A stretch of DNA of 64,000 bases from Nocardioides cavernaquae (GTDB lineage Bacteria; Actinomycetota; Actinomycetes; Propionibacteriales; Nocardioidaceae), in NCBI RefSeq assembly GCF_003600895.1, contig NZ_QYRP01000002.1:2232001-2296000 (forward strand). Reading direction: 5' to 3'. The notes below the pieces were generated by a model, which made no database searches, was not told the DNA's origin, and saw only the letters and a program-made list of their open reading frames with translations. The position numbers and the translations under genes were made by a program. Shown here piece after piece: positions 24,022-32,139 of this stretch. Within the stretch, counting starts at the first letter, position 1, and every line of letters starts with the position of its first letter.

Positions 24022-24108
24022 GCCCCGCCGCGCGGCACGCCCATTCAACGACCCGTTCCTCCGACCCGATTCGGCTCGGTACGACGACATCCTGGCCGAT
24101 GGAGTCGT

Positions 24109-24687
24109 TCACCTGCGAACTTCCGTCTGCGCCTCCAGCCGGGCCTGAGCCAGCGAGACCAGCTCGACCATGTCTGCGTCGGGGGTGGGCAGTGCGTCCG
24201 CGGGCCACCAGCGCACATCGAGTGACTCGTCGCTGACGGCGTGCGAACCGTCATCCGGCGCGACGGCCAGGAAGCGCACGTCGAGGTGATGTACGACGCG
24301 TTCGCCAGGCCCGGGCGGCCCGCCGCAGAACGGCACTTCATGTTCCGAGAGCTGGACCGGCACCGGATCGATCACGAGGCCGGACAGCCCGGACTCCTCG
24401 GTGGCCTCACGCAGTGCTGCGCCGGCGAGGGTGAGGTCGCCCGGTTCGCAGTGTCCGCCGAACTGGAACCAGGCCTGGGCCTTTGCGTGGAGCGTGAGCA
24501 GGACGCGTGAACCGTCCGGGGTCATGACCAGGGTCGACGCGGTCAGGTGATCCGGGCGGCAGGCGCGGGTCATCGCATCCGCCCGCTCGCCGAGGTGGGC
24601 GACATAGCGATCGCGCAGCCCAGCCTGTTCCTCAGTCGGCGCGGCCCAGCCCGTCAGGACATGGACGGCGTCGGCGTGCAGGCTCAC
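24109..24687 (-). CDS. NUDIX hydrolase
   Basis: A 192-residue hydrolase with a Nudix box at about residues 75-97: GGHCEPGDLTLAGAALREATEESGL, read in two parts as GGHCEPGD...AALREATEESG. It is cytoplasmic, with an unresolved nucleoside-diphosphate-linked substrate. The GTG at 24687 overlaps the stop of the DUF2342 gene by four bases, showing translational coupling in an operon with that gene. It is the last gene of the leftward unit. Confidence 0.9.
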   Translation of the reverse strand: MSLHADAVHVLTGWAAPTEEQAGLRDRYVAHLGERADAMTRACRPDHLTASTLVMTPDGSRVLLTLHAKAQAWFQFGGHCEPGDLTLAGAALREATEESGLSGLVIDPVPVQLSEHEVPFCGGPPGPGERVVHHLDVRFLAVAPDDGSHAVSDESLDVRWWPADALPTPDADMVELVSLAQARLEAQTEVRR

Positions 24688-26015
24688 TCGGCAGGCGGAG
24701 GGGGAGTGCCGGGAGCGCCCGATCCACCCTCGTCGAGCAGCTTTGCCAGCGCCTCGTCGAAGTCCTCCTCCGACATCTCCGTCGGGGTGCCGAGGTCTTC
24801 GCGGAAGCCGAGCGGGTCATCCAGGTCGGCCGCAGTGGGCAGCAGGTCCGGGTGCAGCCAGACGGCGTCGCGTGCCTCGGTGCCCTGACGGGTGCGCAGC
24901 GAGCCCCACAGGGTCGAGGCATCGCGCAGACGACGCGGGCGCAGCTCCAGACCGACGAGTGCCGCGAAGGTCTCCTCGGCCGGCCCGCCTGCAGCGCGGC
25001 GGCGGCGTACGGCTTCCTGGAGCTTGGCGGCCGACGGCATGCGCTCGTGCGTCGCCTGGCCGACGACCTCGTCGACCCAGCCCTCGACGAGCGCGAGCGT
25101 GGTCTCGAGACGCGAGAGGGCAGCCTCCTGCGCGGGGGTCTTCTTCGGCTCGAAGAGTCCGCCCTCGAGGGCACCCTGCAGGTCGGCCATGTTGGACGGA
25201 TCGATCGAGCGCAGCTGCTCCTCGATGCCGGCCGTGTCGATGGCGATGCCGCGGCCGTAGTCGGCGACCGAGGCGAGCAGGTGCTCGCGCAGCCACGGGA
25301 CGTGGGCGAACAGGCGCTGGTGCGCGGCTTCGCGCAGCGCGAGGTAGAGGAGCACGTCGTCGGCGGAGACATCCAGCCCGTTGGCGAAGGTGGCGACGTT
25401 GGCCGGCACGAGAGCCGCGCGGCCGGTGGGACCGAGGGGAAGGCCGATGTCGGACGCGGTCAGCACCTCGCCGGCAAGGGTGCCGAGCGCGGTGCCGATC
25501 TGGCTGCCGAACATGGCGCCACCCATCTGGGTGAGCATGCCGAGGAACGGGCCGGCCATGGCCTTGGCCTCGGCCGGGAGTGCGTTGCCCATCGCGCCGA
25601 CGACGTGCTCGGCGACCGGCTCGACCAGGCGCTGCCAGACCTCGCGGGTGGACTCGATCCACTCGGCGCGGCTCCACGCAGCGGTCGAGGTGACGCCCGA
25701 GGAGAACTCGCACGCCTCGTCGAGCCACAGGTCGGCGAGGTGGACGGCGTCAGCGATGGCAGTCTGCTGCGCGGTCGAGGGCGAGGGGTCGGGTTGCTGC
25801 GCGACGGTCTTGCGGGCGAGGTCTGTCGCCAGGGTCCAGTTCACCGGGCCGTCGTACGGCTGCATCATCGCCTGCACCTGGCTCATCAGACCCGAGAGGT
25901 CGGGCATGCCAGCCATGTTCGGGATGCCGCCCGCGCCGAAGAGCTGCTCGAAAGGCGTGCCTTCAAAGGGGTTCTTCGGACCGTCCGGGTCCCCTGCGCC
26001 GGGGTTGTCATTCAT
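24684..26015 (-). CDS. DUF2342 zinc-metalloprotease-like protein
   Basis: A 443-residue protein of the actinobacterial DUF2342 (zincin-like) family, equivalent to M. tuberculosis Rv3195. It starts MNDNPGAGD with a Gly/Asn/Pro-rich acidic leader, followed by a helical body. The segment that would hold HExxH reads LREAAHQRLF: Glu and the second His are kept, but the first His is Arg. Peptidase activity is therefore uncertain, although this pattern may be normal in the subfamily. The ATG at 26015 agrees with homology; the open frame runs to 26216. It is coupled to the Nudix gene and divergent from moaE. Confidence 0.87.
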   Translation of the reverse strand: MNDNPGAGDPDGPKNPFEGTPFEQLFGAGGIPNMAGMPDLSGLMSQVQAMMQPYDGPVNWTLATDLARKTVAQQPDPSPSTAQQTAIADAVHLADLWLDEACEFSSGVTSTAAWSRAEWIESTREVWQRLVEPVAEHVVGAMGNALPAEAKAMAGPFLGMLTQMGGAMFGSQIGTALGTLAGEVLTASDIGLPLGPTGRAALVPANVATFANGLDVSADDVLLYLALREAAHQRLFAHVPWLREHLLASVADYGRGIAIDTAGIEEQLRSIDPSNMADLQGALEGGLFEPKKTPAQEAALSRLETTLALVEGWVDEVVGQATHERMPSAAKLQEAVRRRRAAGGPAEETFAALVGLELRPRRLRDASTLWGSLRTRQGTEARDAVWLHPDLLPTAADLDDPLGFREDLGTPTEMSEEDFDEALAKLLDEGGSGAPGTPPPPAE

Positions 26016-26070
26016 GCTCCCACCGTACTCGGCGGATGGGAGGTCGCCAGCCTTGGATAGCCTTGGATCC

Positions 26071-26496
26071 ATGACAGAAGTCCTGCGCCTGGTCGACCTC
26101 CGAGCTACCCCGCTGGACATCTCCGAGGTCCTCGACGCCGTGGGTGACGACGCGTCTGGTGGCGTCAACCTCTTCGTCGGCCGAGTGCGTGACCACGACG
26201 GCGGGCAGGGTGTCACCGGCCTCGACTACTCCGCACACCCGACCGCGCTCGCCCAGCTCGAGGACGTGTGCCGTCGCGTCGCGGGGGAGTACGACGTCCA
26301 GGCACTCGCCGCGGTGCACCGCACCGGCCGGCTCGCGATCGGCGACATCGCGGTCATCGTGGCGACCGCGTCCGCCCACCGCGGCACGTCCTTCGACGCG
26401 ACCCGGGCCTTGATCGACACCCTCAAGGCCGAGGTGCCGATCTGGAAGCACCAGAGCTTCGACAACGGCTCCGAGGAGTGGGTCGGCACGCCCTGA
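26071..26496 (+). CDS. moaE: MoaE: molybdopterin synthase catalytic subunit
   Basis: A 141-residue large subunit of molybdopterin synthase. With MoaD it adds dithiolene sulfur to cyclic pyranopterin monophosphate. Recognisable parts: GGVNLFVGRVRDHDGG near the N-terminus, the HRTGRLAIGD core, VVATASAHRG(TSF) and the C-terminal LKAEVPIWKHQSF with the conserved active-site lysine. The ATG at 26071 gives a full-length family member. There is no moaD beside it. The moeZ gene at 6.6 kb could charge MoaD. It is divergent from the DUF2342 gene. Confidence 0.95.
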   Translation: MTEVLRLVDLRATPLDISEVLDAVGDDASGGVNLFVGRVRDHDGGQGVTGLDYSAHPTALAQLEDVCRRVAGEYDVQALAAVHRTGRLAIGDIAVIVATASAHRGTSFDATRALIDTLKAEVPIWKHQSFDNGSEEWVGTP

Positions 26497-26531
26497 CGGA
26501 TTTGGCTTGGCGGCCATGGGAGGCTGTGGCC

Positions 26532-26762
26532 GTGGAGATCCTGTGGTGGCTGGCCCCGCCCGTCGTGGTGACTGTCGTCGCCATGGCCTGGGTGACGTGG
26601 GCCGGCGAGCGACGCGGCCAGGTCGACCGTGAGGTTGCCGTCGAGCGGCTCGCCCGCGCGCTGCGCCAGGAGAGCCCCGGACAGAAGGTTCCCGGCCCCG
26701 CCGCGACCCGCCCGCGTGACCGCAGCACCGGCATCGCCGTACGCCCTTCCCGTGGCGAGTGA
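26532..26762 (+). CDS. Small single-pass membrane protein (hypothetical)
   Basis: A 76-residue ORF starting at GTG 26532 (GTG 26526 is an alternative). One hydrophobic helix, WLAPPVVVTVVAMAWVTW, is followed by a charged tail rich in Arg/Glu. It sits between moaE (35 bases upstream) and the PDZ/Lon-like gene (22 bases downstream) in the same direction. It is probably a small membrane partner in that operon; no family recognised. Confidence 0.6.
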   Translation: MEILWWLAPPVVVTVVAMAWVTWAGERRGQVDREVAVERLARALRQESPGQKVPGPAATRPRDRSTGIAVRPSRGE

Positions 26763-26784
26763 CGGGCCTGCATCTGTGTCCTCG

Positions 26785-27840
26785 ATGACCCGGCGCACCA
26801 CTGCGACCCTGGTGGCGGGTGGCATGACCGCACTGCTCGCTCTCGGTGTGCTCGCCCTGCCGCTGCCCTACGTGCGTTACCAGCCGGGCGTGACCATCGA
26901 CCTGCTGTCCGAGACGAAGGGCGACGAGCGGATCGAGGTCACGGGCCACAAGGTGTACCGCGACGACGGCGAGCTGCGCATGCTGACGATCATGGCGACG
27001 CCGCCGAAGACCAGGATCACGCTGATGACCGCGATGAGCGCCTGGCTGTCGCCGGACGACTCGGTGAAGCCGTACGACGAGGTCTACGGCAAGGACGAGA
27101 CCGAGAAGCAGCAGGAACGCGACGCCGCGGTGCAGATGTCGACCTCCCAGGACGACGCGATCGTGGCGGCGATGACGCAGCTCGGCTACGACGTGCCGCG
27201 CGTGCCCGTCGTGGGACCGCTGACGGACGGCAAGCCTGCCGTCGGCAAGCTCGTCCCGCGGGACCGCTACCTCAAGATCGGCGGCACCCCGATCAAGTCC
27301 TGGGACGACGTCGTGAAGGCCATCTCGGGGGCGACTCCCGGCAAGCCGCTGCAGTTCGTCGTCGAGCGTGCCGGCAAGAAGGTCACGACCGAGATCGAGC
27401 CCGTCCTCGACGGCGGTCGGGTGGTCATCGGTGTCGCGCGGGCCTATGACTACAAGATGCCGTTCACCGTGAAGGTCAACGTCGCCGAGAACATCGGCGG
27501 GCCGAGCGCAGGCCTCCTGTTCGCGCTGTCGATCTACGACACCTTGACACCGGGTTCGCTGACCGGCGGCCGACGCATCGCCGGCACGGGCACGATCACC
27601 CCGGAGGGGGCGGTCGGCCCGATCGGCGGCATCCAGCAGAAGGTTGCCGGTGCCCGCCGCGCCGGCGCCACGCTCTTCCTCGTGCCAGCGGTCAACTGCG
27701 ACGAAGCAGTGACCGGGGCCCGGGGTTCCATGCGCCTGACAGCGGTCGAGACACTGGCCGACGCCGAGAAGGCCATCACGACCTACGCCGCGAACCCCAA
27801 GGCAGACCTGCCTACCTGTGAGGAGTACCTCGCCAGATGA
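26785..27840 (+). CDS. PDZ-domain Lon-like membrane protease (YlbL family)
   Basis: A 351-residue membrane-anchored serine protease. An N-terminal signal anchor (ATLVAGGMTALLALGVLALPL) is followed by an extracytoplasmic PDZ domain (around LKIGGTPIKSWDDVVKAI). The Lon-type catalytic domain has its Ser in NIGGPSAGLLFALS and its Lys in GIQQKVAGARRAG. This is the M. tuberculosis Rv3194c / Bacillus YlbL type. GTG 26776 and GTG 26752 are alternative starts. It overlaps the PPA1309 gene in ATGA. The likely role is processing of envelope proteins. Confidence 0.92.
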   Translation: MTRRTTATLVAGGMTALLALGVLALPLPYVRYQPGVTIDLLSETKGDERIEVTGHKVYRDDGELRMLTIMATPPKTRITLMTAMSAWLSPDDSVKPYDEVYGKDETEKQQERDAAVQMSTSQDDAIVAAMTQLGYDVPRVPVVGPLTDGKPAVGKLVPRDRYLKIGGTPIKSWDDVVKAISGATPGKPLQFVVERAGKKVTTEIEPVLDGGRVVIGVARAYDYKMPFTVKVNVAENIGGPSAGLLFALSIYDTLTPGSLTGGRRIAGTGTITPEGAVGPIGGIQQKVAGARRAGATLFLVPAVNCDEAVTGARGSMRLTAVETLADAEKAITTYAANPKADLPTCEEYLAR

Positions 27841-28469
27841 GCGACCCGACTGATCCGACTGACCCGATTGGCCCGGTTGGCCGTGGCCCTGCCGAGCCGT
27901 CCGGTGACTTCCCCGAGCTGAACGTCGATCCCGGGCTGGACGTCGACCCCGCCCTGGCGGCTGCGGTGCTCGAGATCGAGGAGCACGCCGCCGAGGCCGG
28001 GTGGAACCGCCAGGCGCGGCTCTTCTCGCTGGTCGACACCCGCGAGCTCGTCGCCCGCGAGCCGGCTCTCGCCTCGCTGATGGGCCTGGACGCATCCGAT
28101 GCCGAGGGGTCCTTCACCCCTGTCGAGCAGGATCTGCCGGCCGATCTGCCGCTCGAGCAGGTCCTCGAGTCAGTGGGCTGGCCCGACGACGTCGTCGGGT
28201 GCGCGGTTGTCGTCGAGCGGCTGGTGCTCCCGCCGAGCGCCGATGGTCAGGTGCCTGACGACATCGATGCTGCGCAGGCGTTCGCCGCTGATCACCCCCT
28301 TCGGCAGGAAGTTCGCATGGTTGCTGGTGTGACCCGCGCGGGCGCGACGTACTGTGCGATGCGGCTGCGCGCGTACGACAACCCACAATCTGTCGTCACG
28401 GGCGCTGACCTCGTGCCGGCGCTGCTTGCCATGCTGCGCGGCACACTGGATGAGGAGGGTGAGGCATGA
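27837..28469 (+). CDS. PPA1309-family protein
   Basis: A 210-residue cytoplasmic protein of the actinobacterial PPA1309 family. An N-terminal Pro/Asp-rich stretch (DPTDPTDPIGPVGRG) precedes the conserved domain (AAEAGWNRQARLFSLVDT, VGWPDDVVGCAVVVERLVL). It overlaps both neighbours by ATGA, so the Lon-like protease, this gene and the UPF0182 gene are translated as one unit. Its function is unknown; context suggests service to the membrane proteins around it. Confidence 0.87.
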   Translation: MSDPTDPTDPIGPVGRGPAEPSGDFPELNVDPGLDVDPALAAAVLEIEEHAAEAGWNRQARLFSLVDTRELVAREPALASLMGLDASDAEGSFTPVEQDLPADLPLEQVLESVGWPDDVVGCAVVVERLVLPPSADGQVPDDIDAAQAFAADHPLRQEVRMVAGVTRAGATYCAMRLRAYDNPQSVVTGADLVPALLAMLRGTLDEEGEA

Positions 28470-31435
28470 GCTCGATCTTCGAAGACCCCACACGGGGACA
28501 GGCGCCGCGACCGGAGCGCCCCGGCTGGGCGCGCGGCGTCCTGATCACCGCGATCGTGATGCTCGTGCTGTTCTTCGCGATGAGTGCGTTCACCGGCTTC
28601 TGGACGGAGCGGCTCTGGTTCGGCTCGGTCGGCTACTCAGGTGTGTTCACCCGCCTGGTGGTCACCAAGACCGTGCTCTTCCTGGTCTTCGGAGCGCTCC
28701 TGGCCGCTGTCGTCGTGCTCAACATGGTGCTCGCGTACCGCACCCGCCCACGCTTCCGGCCGGCCTCGCCCGAGCAGATCGGGCTGGACCGCTATCGCCA
28801 GGCGATCGACCCGATCCGGCTCTGGGTGACGATCGGCGTCGGCCTCGTGGTCGGCGCGTTCGCCGGCGCCTCGGGGTCGGGCATGTGGCGAGACTTCCTG
28901 CTGTGGCGCAACGGCACGTCGTTCGGGCGCAAGGACCCGTACTTCAAGAAGGACATCGGGTTCTACGTCTTCGACCTGCCGTGGCTGCACCACCTGGTCG
29001 ACTTCGCGATGGCGGTCACGGTCGTCTCCTTGCTGGCCGCGGTCCTCGTTCACTACCTGTACGGCGGCATCCGCCTGCAGGCCACCCGTGACCGGCTCAG
29101 CGGCGCGGCCGCTGCCCAGATCTCGGTGCTGCTCGGCTTCTTCGTTCTCGCGAAGGCCGCTGACTACTGGCTGGACCGCTACGACCTGCTCAACGCATCC
29201 GGTGGCCTGGTCACCGGCATCACCTACACCGATGACCACGCGGTCCTGCCCGCCAAGACGATCCTGATGTCGATCGCGCTGATCTGCGCGGCGCTCTTCT
29301 TCGCCAACGTCATCAAGCGCACGTGGATGCTCCCGTCGGTCGGACTCGGCCTGCTGCTGCTCTCCGCGATCCTGCTCGGCGTGATCTGGCCGGGTGCGGT
29401 CCAGCAGTTCCAGGTGAACCCCTCGCAGTCCGACAAGGAACCTCCCTACATCCAGCGCAACATCGAGGCCACGCGTGCGGCGTACGACATCGCCGACGCC
29501 AAGGTGGAGCCGTACGGCGGCGAGTCACAGCTCACCAGCGCCCAGCGCAAGGGCGAGGTCGAGAACGCTCCGGGCATCCGGCTCGTTGACCCGAAACTGA
29601 TCCAGCAGGCGTTCGAGCAGCAGCAGCAGCTGCGTCGCTACTACTCGGTGGCGCCCGTGCTCGACGTCGACCGCTACGTCGTCAACGGCGAGGAGCGCGA
29701 CGTCGTGCTCGGCGTTCGCGAGATCGACCAGTCCGGCATGACGGAGGACTCCAAGAACTGGTCGAACCTCCACACGGTCTACACCCACGGCTACGGAGTG
29801 GTCGCGGCCTACGGCAACCAGCGCAACGCCGACGGCGTCGAGAAGGGCCTCGGCACGGGCACCGCTCCGGAGTGGGCCGGTGTCCAGGGTGCCAATGCAG
29901 CCGCTGACCTGGCACCGGACGGGTACCGGGCGCAGGTGTACTTCGGTGAGAAGTCGCCGGAGTACTCCATCGTGGGCAAGGCCTCCAAGGACGCTCGCGA
30001 TGTCGAGCTCGACCAACCATCGGGCGAGGACACCGACTCGACCAGCACGTACGACGGCAAGGCCGGCGTGGGAGTTGGCGGCCTCTTCCGCAAGCTGCTC
30101 TATGCCTGGAAGTACGGCGAGCCGAACATCCTGCTCTCCGAGCGTGTGTACGACGAGTCGAAGATCCTCTACGACCGTGACCCGTCGAAGATGGTCGAGA
30201 AGGTCGCTCCCTGGCTGACCGTCGATCGGGACCCGTTCCCCGCCATCGTGGACGGCAAGGTCGTGTGGCTGCTCGACGGCTACACGACCACAGACCAGTA
30301 CCCGCTCTCGCAGCGCGCGTCCTACCAGGACATGATCACGGACTCGCTGGCCAACCCGTCCGAGTTCCGCACGCTGCCGACCGACGAGATCAACTACATG
30401 CGCAACGCGGTCAAGGCGGTTGTCGACGCGTACGACGGCACTGTGACGCTCTACGCCTGGGACGAGAAGGACCCGCTGCTCAAGGCGTGGCGCGCGTCGT
30501 TCCCCGGGACCGTCAAGGACAAGAAGGACATCCCCGCGAACCTGCTCGAGCACATGCGCTACCCCGAGGACATGTTCAAGGTGCAGCGCTACCAGCTGGC
30601 GCGCTACCACGTCACCGACGCTGACACGTTCTACGAGGACACCCAGCGCTGGGAGGTCCCGACCGACCCGACCGGTTCGCAGAACAGCCCGAAGCTGCAG
30701 CCGCCCTACCGCCTCTCGGTGCGCAGTGCCGATCCGGCAAAGGACGGCGCCGCCCCGGTGTTCTCCCTGACCTCGACGTACGTCCCGTACAAGAAGCAGA
30801 ACCTTGCGGCGTTCGTCTCCGTCGACGGTGACGCCTCGCGGGACAGCTACGGCACGATCCGTGTGCTCGAGCTGCCGACGAGCGGTCCGGTCAAGGGTCC
30901 TCGCCAGATCGCCAACGACTTCTCCACCGACGCCGAGATCCAGAAGGAGCTGCAGCAGACCAACGTCCAGACGAACGTCCACAAGGTCTACGGCAACCTG
31001 CTGACCCTGCCGGTGGGCGACAGCCTGCTCTATGTCCAGCCGCTCTACACGCAACGTGAGGGTGCAGAGGACAGCGGCAACTTCCCCGTGCTCAACTTCG
31101 TCCTGGTCTCCTTCGGTGACCGGCTCGCGATCGGGCGCTCGATGTCCGAGGCGATCGCGAAGGTCCTGGGCGCTGAAGAGACCGAGACTCCGACGACGCC
31201 GGGGGGTGAGGGCGAAGAGCCGGCTCTCGGCGAATCGGTGATCGGACTGCTGCAGAAGGCCGATGACGAGTTCGCGGCGGCGAAGGCCGCACTGGCGAAG
31301 GGCGACCTGGCCGGCTATGCCGAGCACACGGAGGCAGCCGAGCGCTTCGTGAACCGTGCGCTCGCCGAGGCAGAGAAGGCGGCCGAGGCGAAGCCCGCGA
31401 AGACGCCCGCGAAGGCTGCCAAGACCGGGAGCTGA
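28466..31435 (+). CDS. UPF0182-family large membrane protein
   Basis: A 989-residue integral membrane protein of the UPF0182/COG1615 family (M. tuberculosis Rv3193c). Seven or so hydrophobic helices lie in residues ~25-320. A long extracytoplasmic region, with many aromatic residues, extends to about 900, followed by an Ala/Glu/Lys-rich coiled tail ending AKAAKTGS. No catalytic motif is known for the family. The ATG overlaps the PPA1309 stop. It is the last gene of this operon, closed by the terminator at 31467-31499. Confidence 0.92.
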   Translation: MSSIFEDPTRGQAPRPERPGWARGVLITAIVMLVLFFAMSAFTGFWTERLWFGSVGYSGVFTRLVVTKTVLFLVFGALLAAVVVLNMVLAYRTRPRFRPASPEQIGLDRYRQAIDPIRLWVTIGVGLVVGAFAGASGSGMWRDFLLWRNGTSFGRKDPYFKKDIGFYVFDLPWLHHLVDFAMAVTVVSLLAAVLVHYLYGGIRLQATRDRLSGAAAAQISVLLGFFVLAKAADYWLDRYDLLNASGGLVTGITYTDDHAVLPAKTILMSIALICAALFFANVIKRTWMLPSVGLGLLLLSAILLGVIWPGAVQQFQVNPSQSDKEPPYIQRNIEATRAAYDIADAKVEPYGGESQLTSAQRKGEVENAPGIRLVDPKLIQQAFEQQQQLRRYYSVAPVLDVDRYVVNGEERDVVLGVREIDQSGMTEDSKNWSNLHTVYTHGYGVVAAYGNQRNADGVEKGLGTGTAPEWAGVQGANAAADLAPDGYRAQVYFGEKSPEYSIVGKASKDARDVELDQPSGEDTDSTSTYDGKAGVGVGGLFRKLLYAWKYGEPNILLSERVYDESKILYDRDPSKMVEKVAPWLTVDRDPFPAIVDGKVVWLLDGYTTTDQYPLSQRASYQDMITDSLANPSEFRTLPTDEINYMRNAVKAVVDAYDGTVTLYAWDEKDPLLKAWRASFPGTVKDKKDIPANLLEHMRYPEDMFKVQRYQLARYHVTDADTFYEDTQRWEVPTDPTGSQNSPKLQPPYRLSVRSADPAKDGAAPVFSLTSTYVPYKKQNLAAFVSVDGDASRDSYGTIRVLELPTSGPVKGPRQIANDFSTDAEIQKELQQTNVQTNVHKVYGNLLTLPVGDSLLYVQPLYTQREGAEDSGNFPVLNFVLVSFGDRLAIGRSMSEAIAKVLGAEETETPTTPGGEGEEPALGESVIGLLQKADDEFAAAKAALAKGDLAGYAEHTEAAERFVNRALAEAEKAAEAKPAKTPAKAAKTGS

Positions 31436-31466
31436 CCCCGCTCAACCCGCTCAACGAGCTCAACCC

Positions 31467-31499
31467 AGAAGGCCCGGACCCATCAGGTCCGGGCCTTCT
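31467..31499 (+). terminator. Terminator after the UPF0182 gene
   Basis: A perfect 14-bp stem AGAAGGCCCGGACC / GGTCCGGGCCTTCT with a five-base loop, 31 bases after the stop. It also lies just past the convergent flavin reductase gene. Confidence 0.88.
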
Positions 31500-31542
31500 G
31501 CGTTGTCCGCCTGGACCAGCGCAGGAAAGACCGGACGGGTGA

Positions 31543-32040
31543 TCAGACGGCGAGGCGACCGAAGGCGCTGCGGTGGAAGACCAGCGGCTGGCCGGGGGAG
31601 TGCTGCACGGCATGCAGCTCCAGCAGGATGACCAGGTGGTCACCGGCCTCGACCTCTGAGTAGACGGTGCAGTCGAACTGCGCAATGCCGTCGTCGAGGG
31701 TGATCGCGCCCTCGACGCTCGCGCTCACCGCGACACCGGTGAACCGGTCGTTGACCGGGCCGGCGAGCTGGCGGCACACCTGACCGTGGTGCTCGGCGAG
31801 GATCGTGATGCCGAGGTGTGGAGCGCGGCGCAGGTCGGGCCACGTCTTCGACGTACGCGCGATGGAGAAGGAGACCAGGGGCGGGTCGAGGCTCACCGAG
31901 GTGAAGGAGCTGGCGGCGAGACCGGTCAGCGTGCCATCGACCTCGGCCGCCACCGCGATGACCCCGCTCGGGAAGACCCCGAAGGCATCGCGCAGGGCTC
32001 GCGGGTCGAGGTCCTGGTTGGTCCAGAGCGTGGTCGTCAC
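31543..32040 (-). CDS. Flavin reductase family protein (FMN reductase component)
   Basis: A 165-residue reductase of the HpaC/flavin reductase-like family. It supplies reduced FMN from NAD(P)H to a partner monooxygenase. The family pattern is clear: FGVFPSGVIAVAAEVDG, LAASSFTSVSLDPPLVSF, FAIARTSKTW-like and VNDRFTGV. It starts at GTG 32040 with GGAG five bases upstream. It is divergent from the flavin-dependent monooxygenase gene, and the shared 99-base gap holds a perfect palindrome. The pair forms a two-component FMNH2 monooxygenase. Confidence 0.9.
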   Translation of the reverse strand: MTTTLWTNQDLDPRALRDAFGVFPSGVIAVAAEVDGTLTGLAASSFTSVSLDPPLVSFSIARTSKTWPDLRRAPHLGITILAEHHGQVCRQLAGPVNDRFTGVAVSASVEGAITLDDGIAQFDCTVYSEVEAGDHLVILLELHAVQHSPGQPLVFHRSAFGRLAV

Positions 32041-32094
32041 GTGGGCTCCGTTTCGTGGGCTTGGCGTCCATGGGTTAACGTCTGTGCATTAAGT

Positions 32095-32109
32095 CTAGTA
32101 AGTTACTAG
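32095..32109. promoter_or_regulatory. 15-bp perfect palindrome, putative operator of the organosulfur locus
   Basis: CTAGTAAGTTACTAG (7-bp arms around G32102) sits in the divergent promoter between the flavin reductase and the monooxygenase. It is AT-rich in a GC-rich genome. The position would let one regulator control both directions. Confidence 0.65.
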
Positions 32110-32139
32110 GAAATGACCTAATACGGAGAAGGAAGACCC

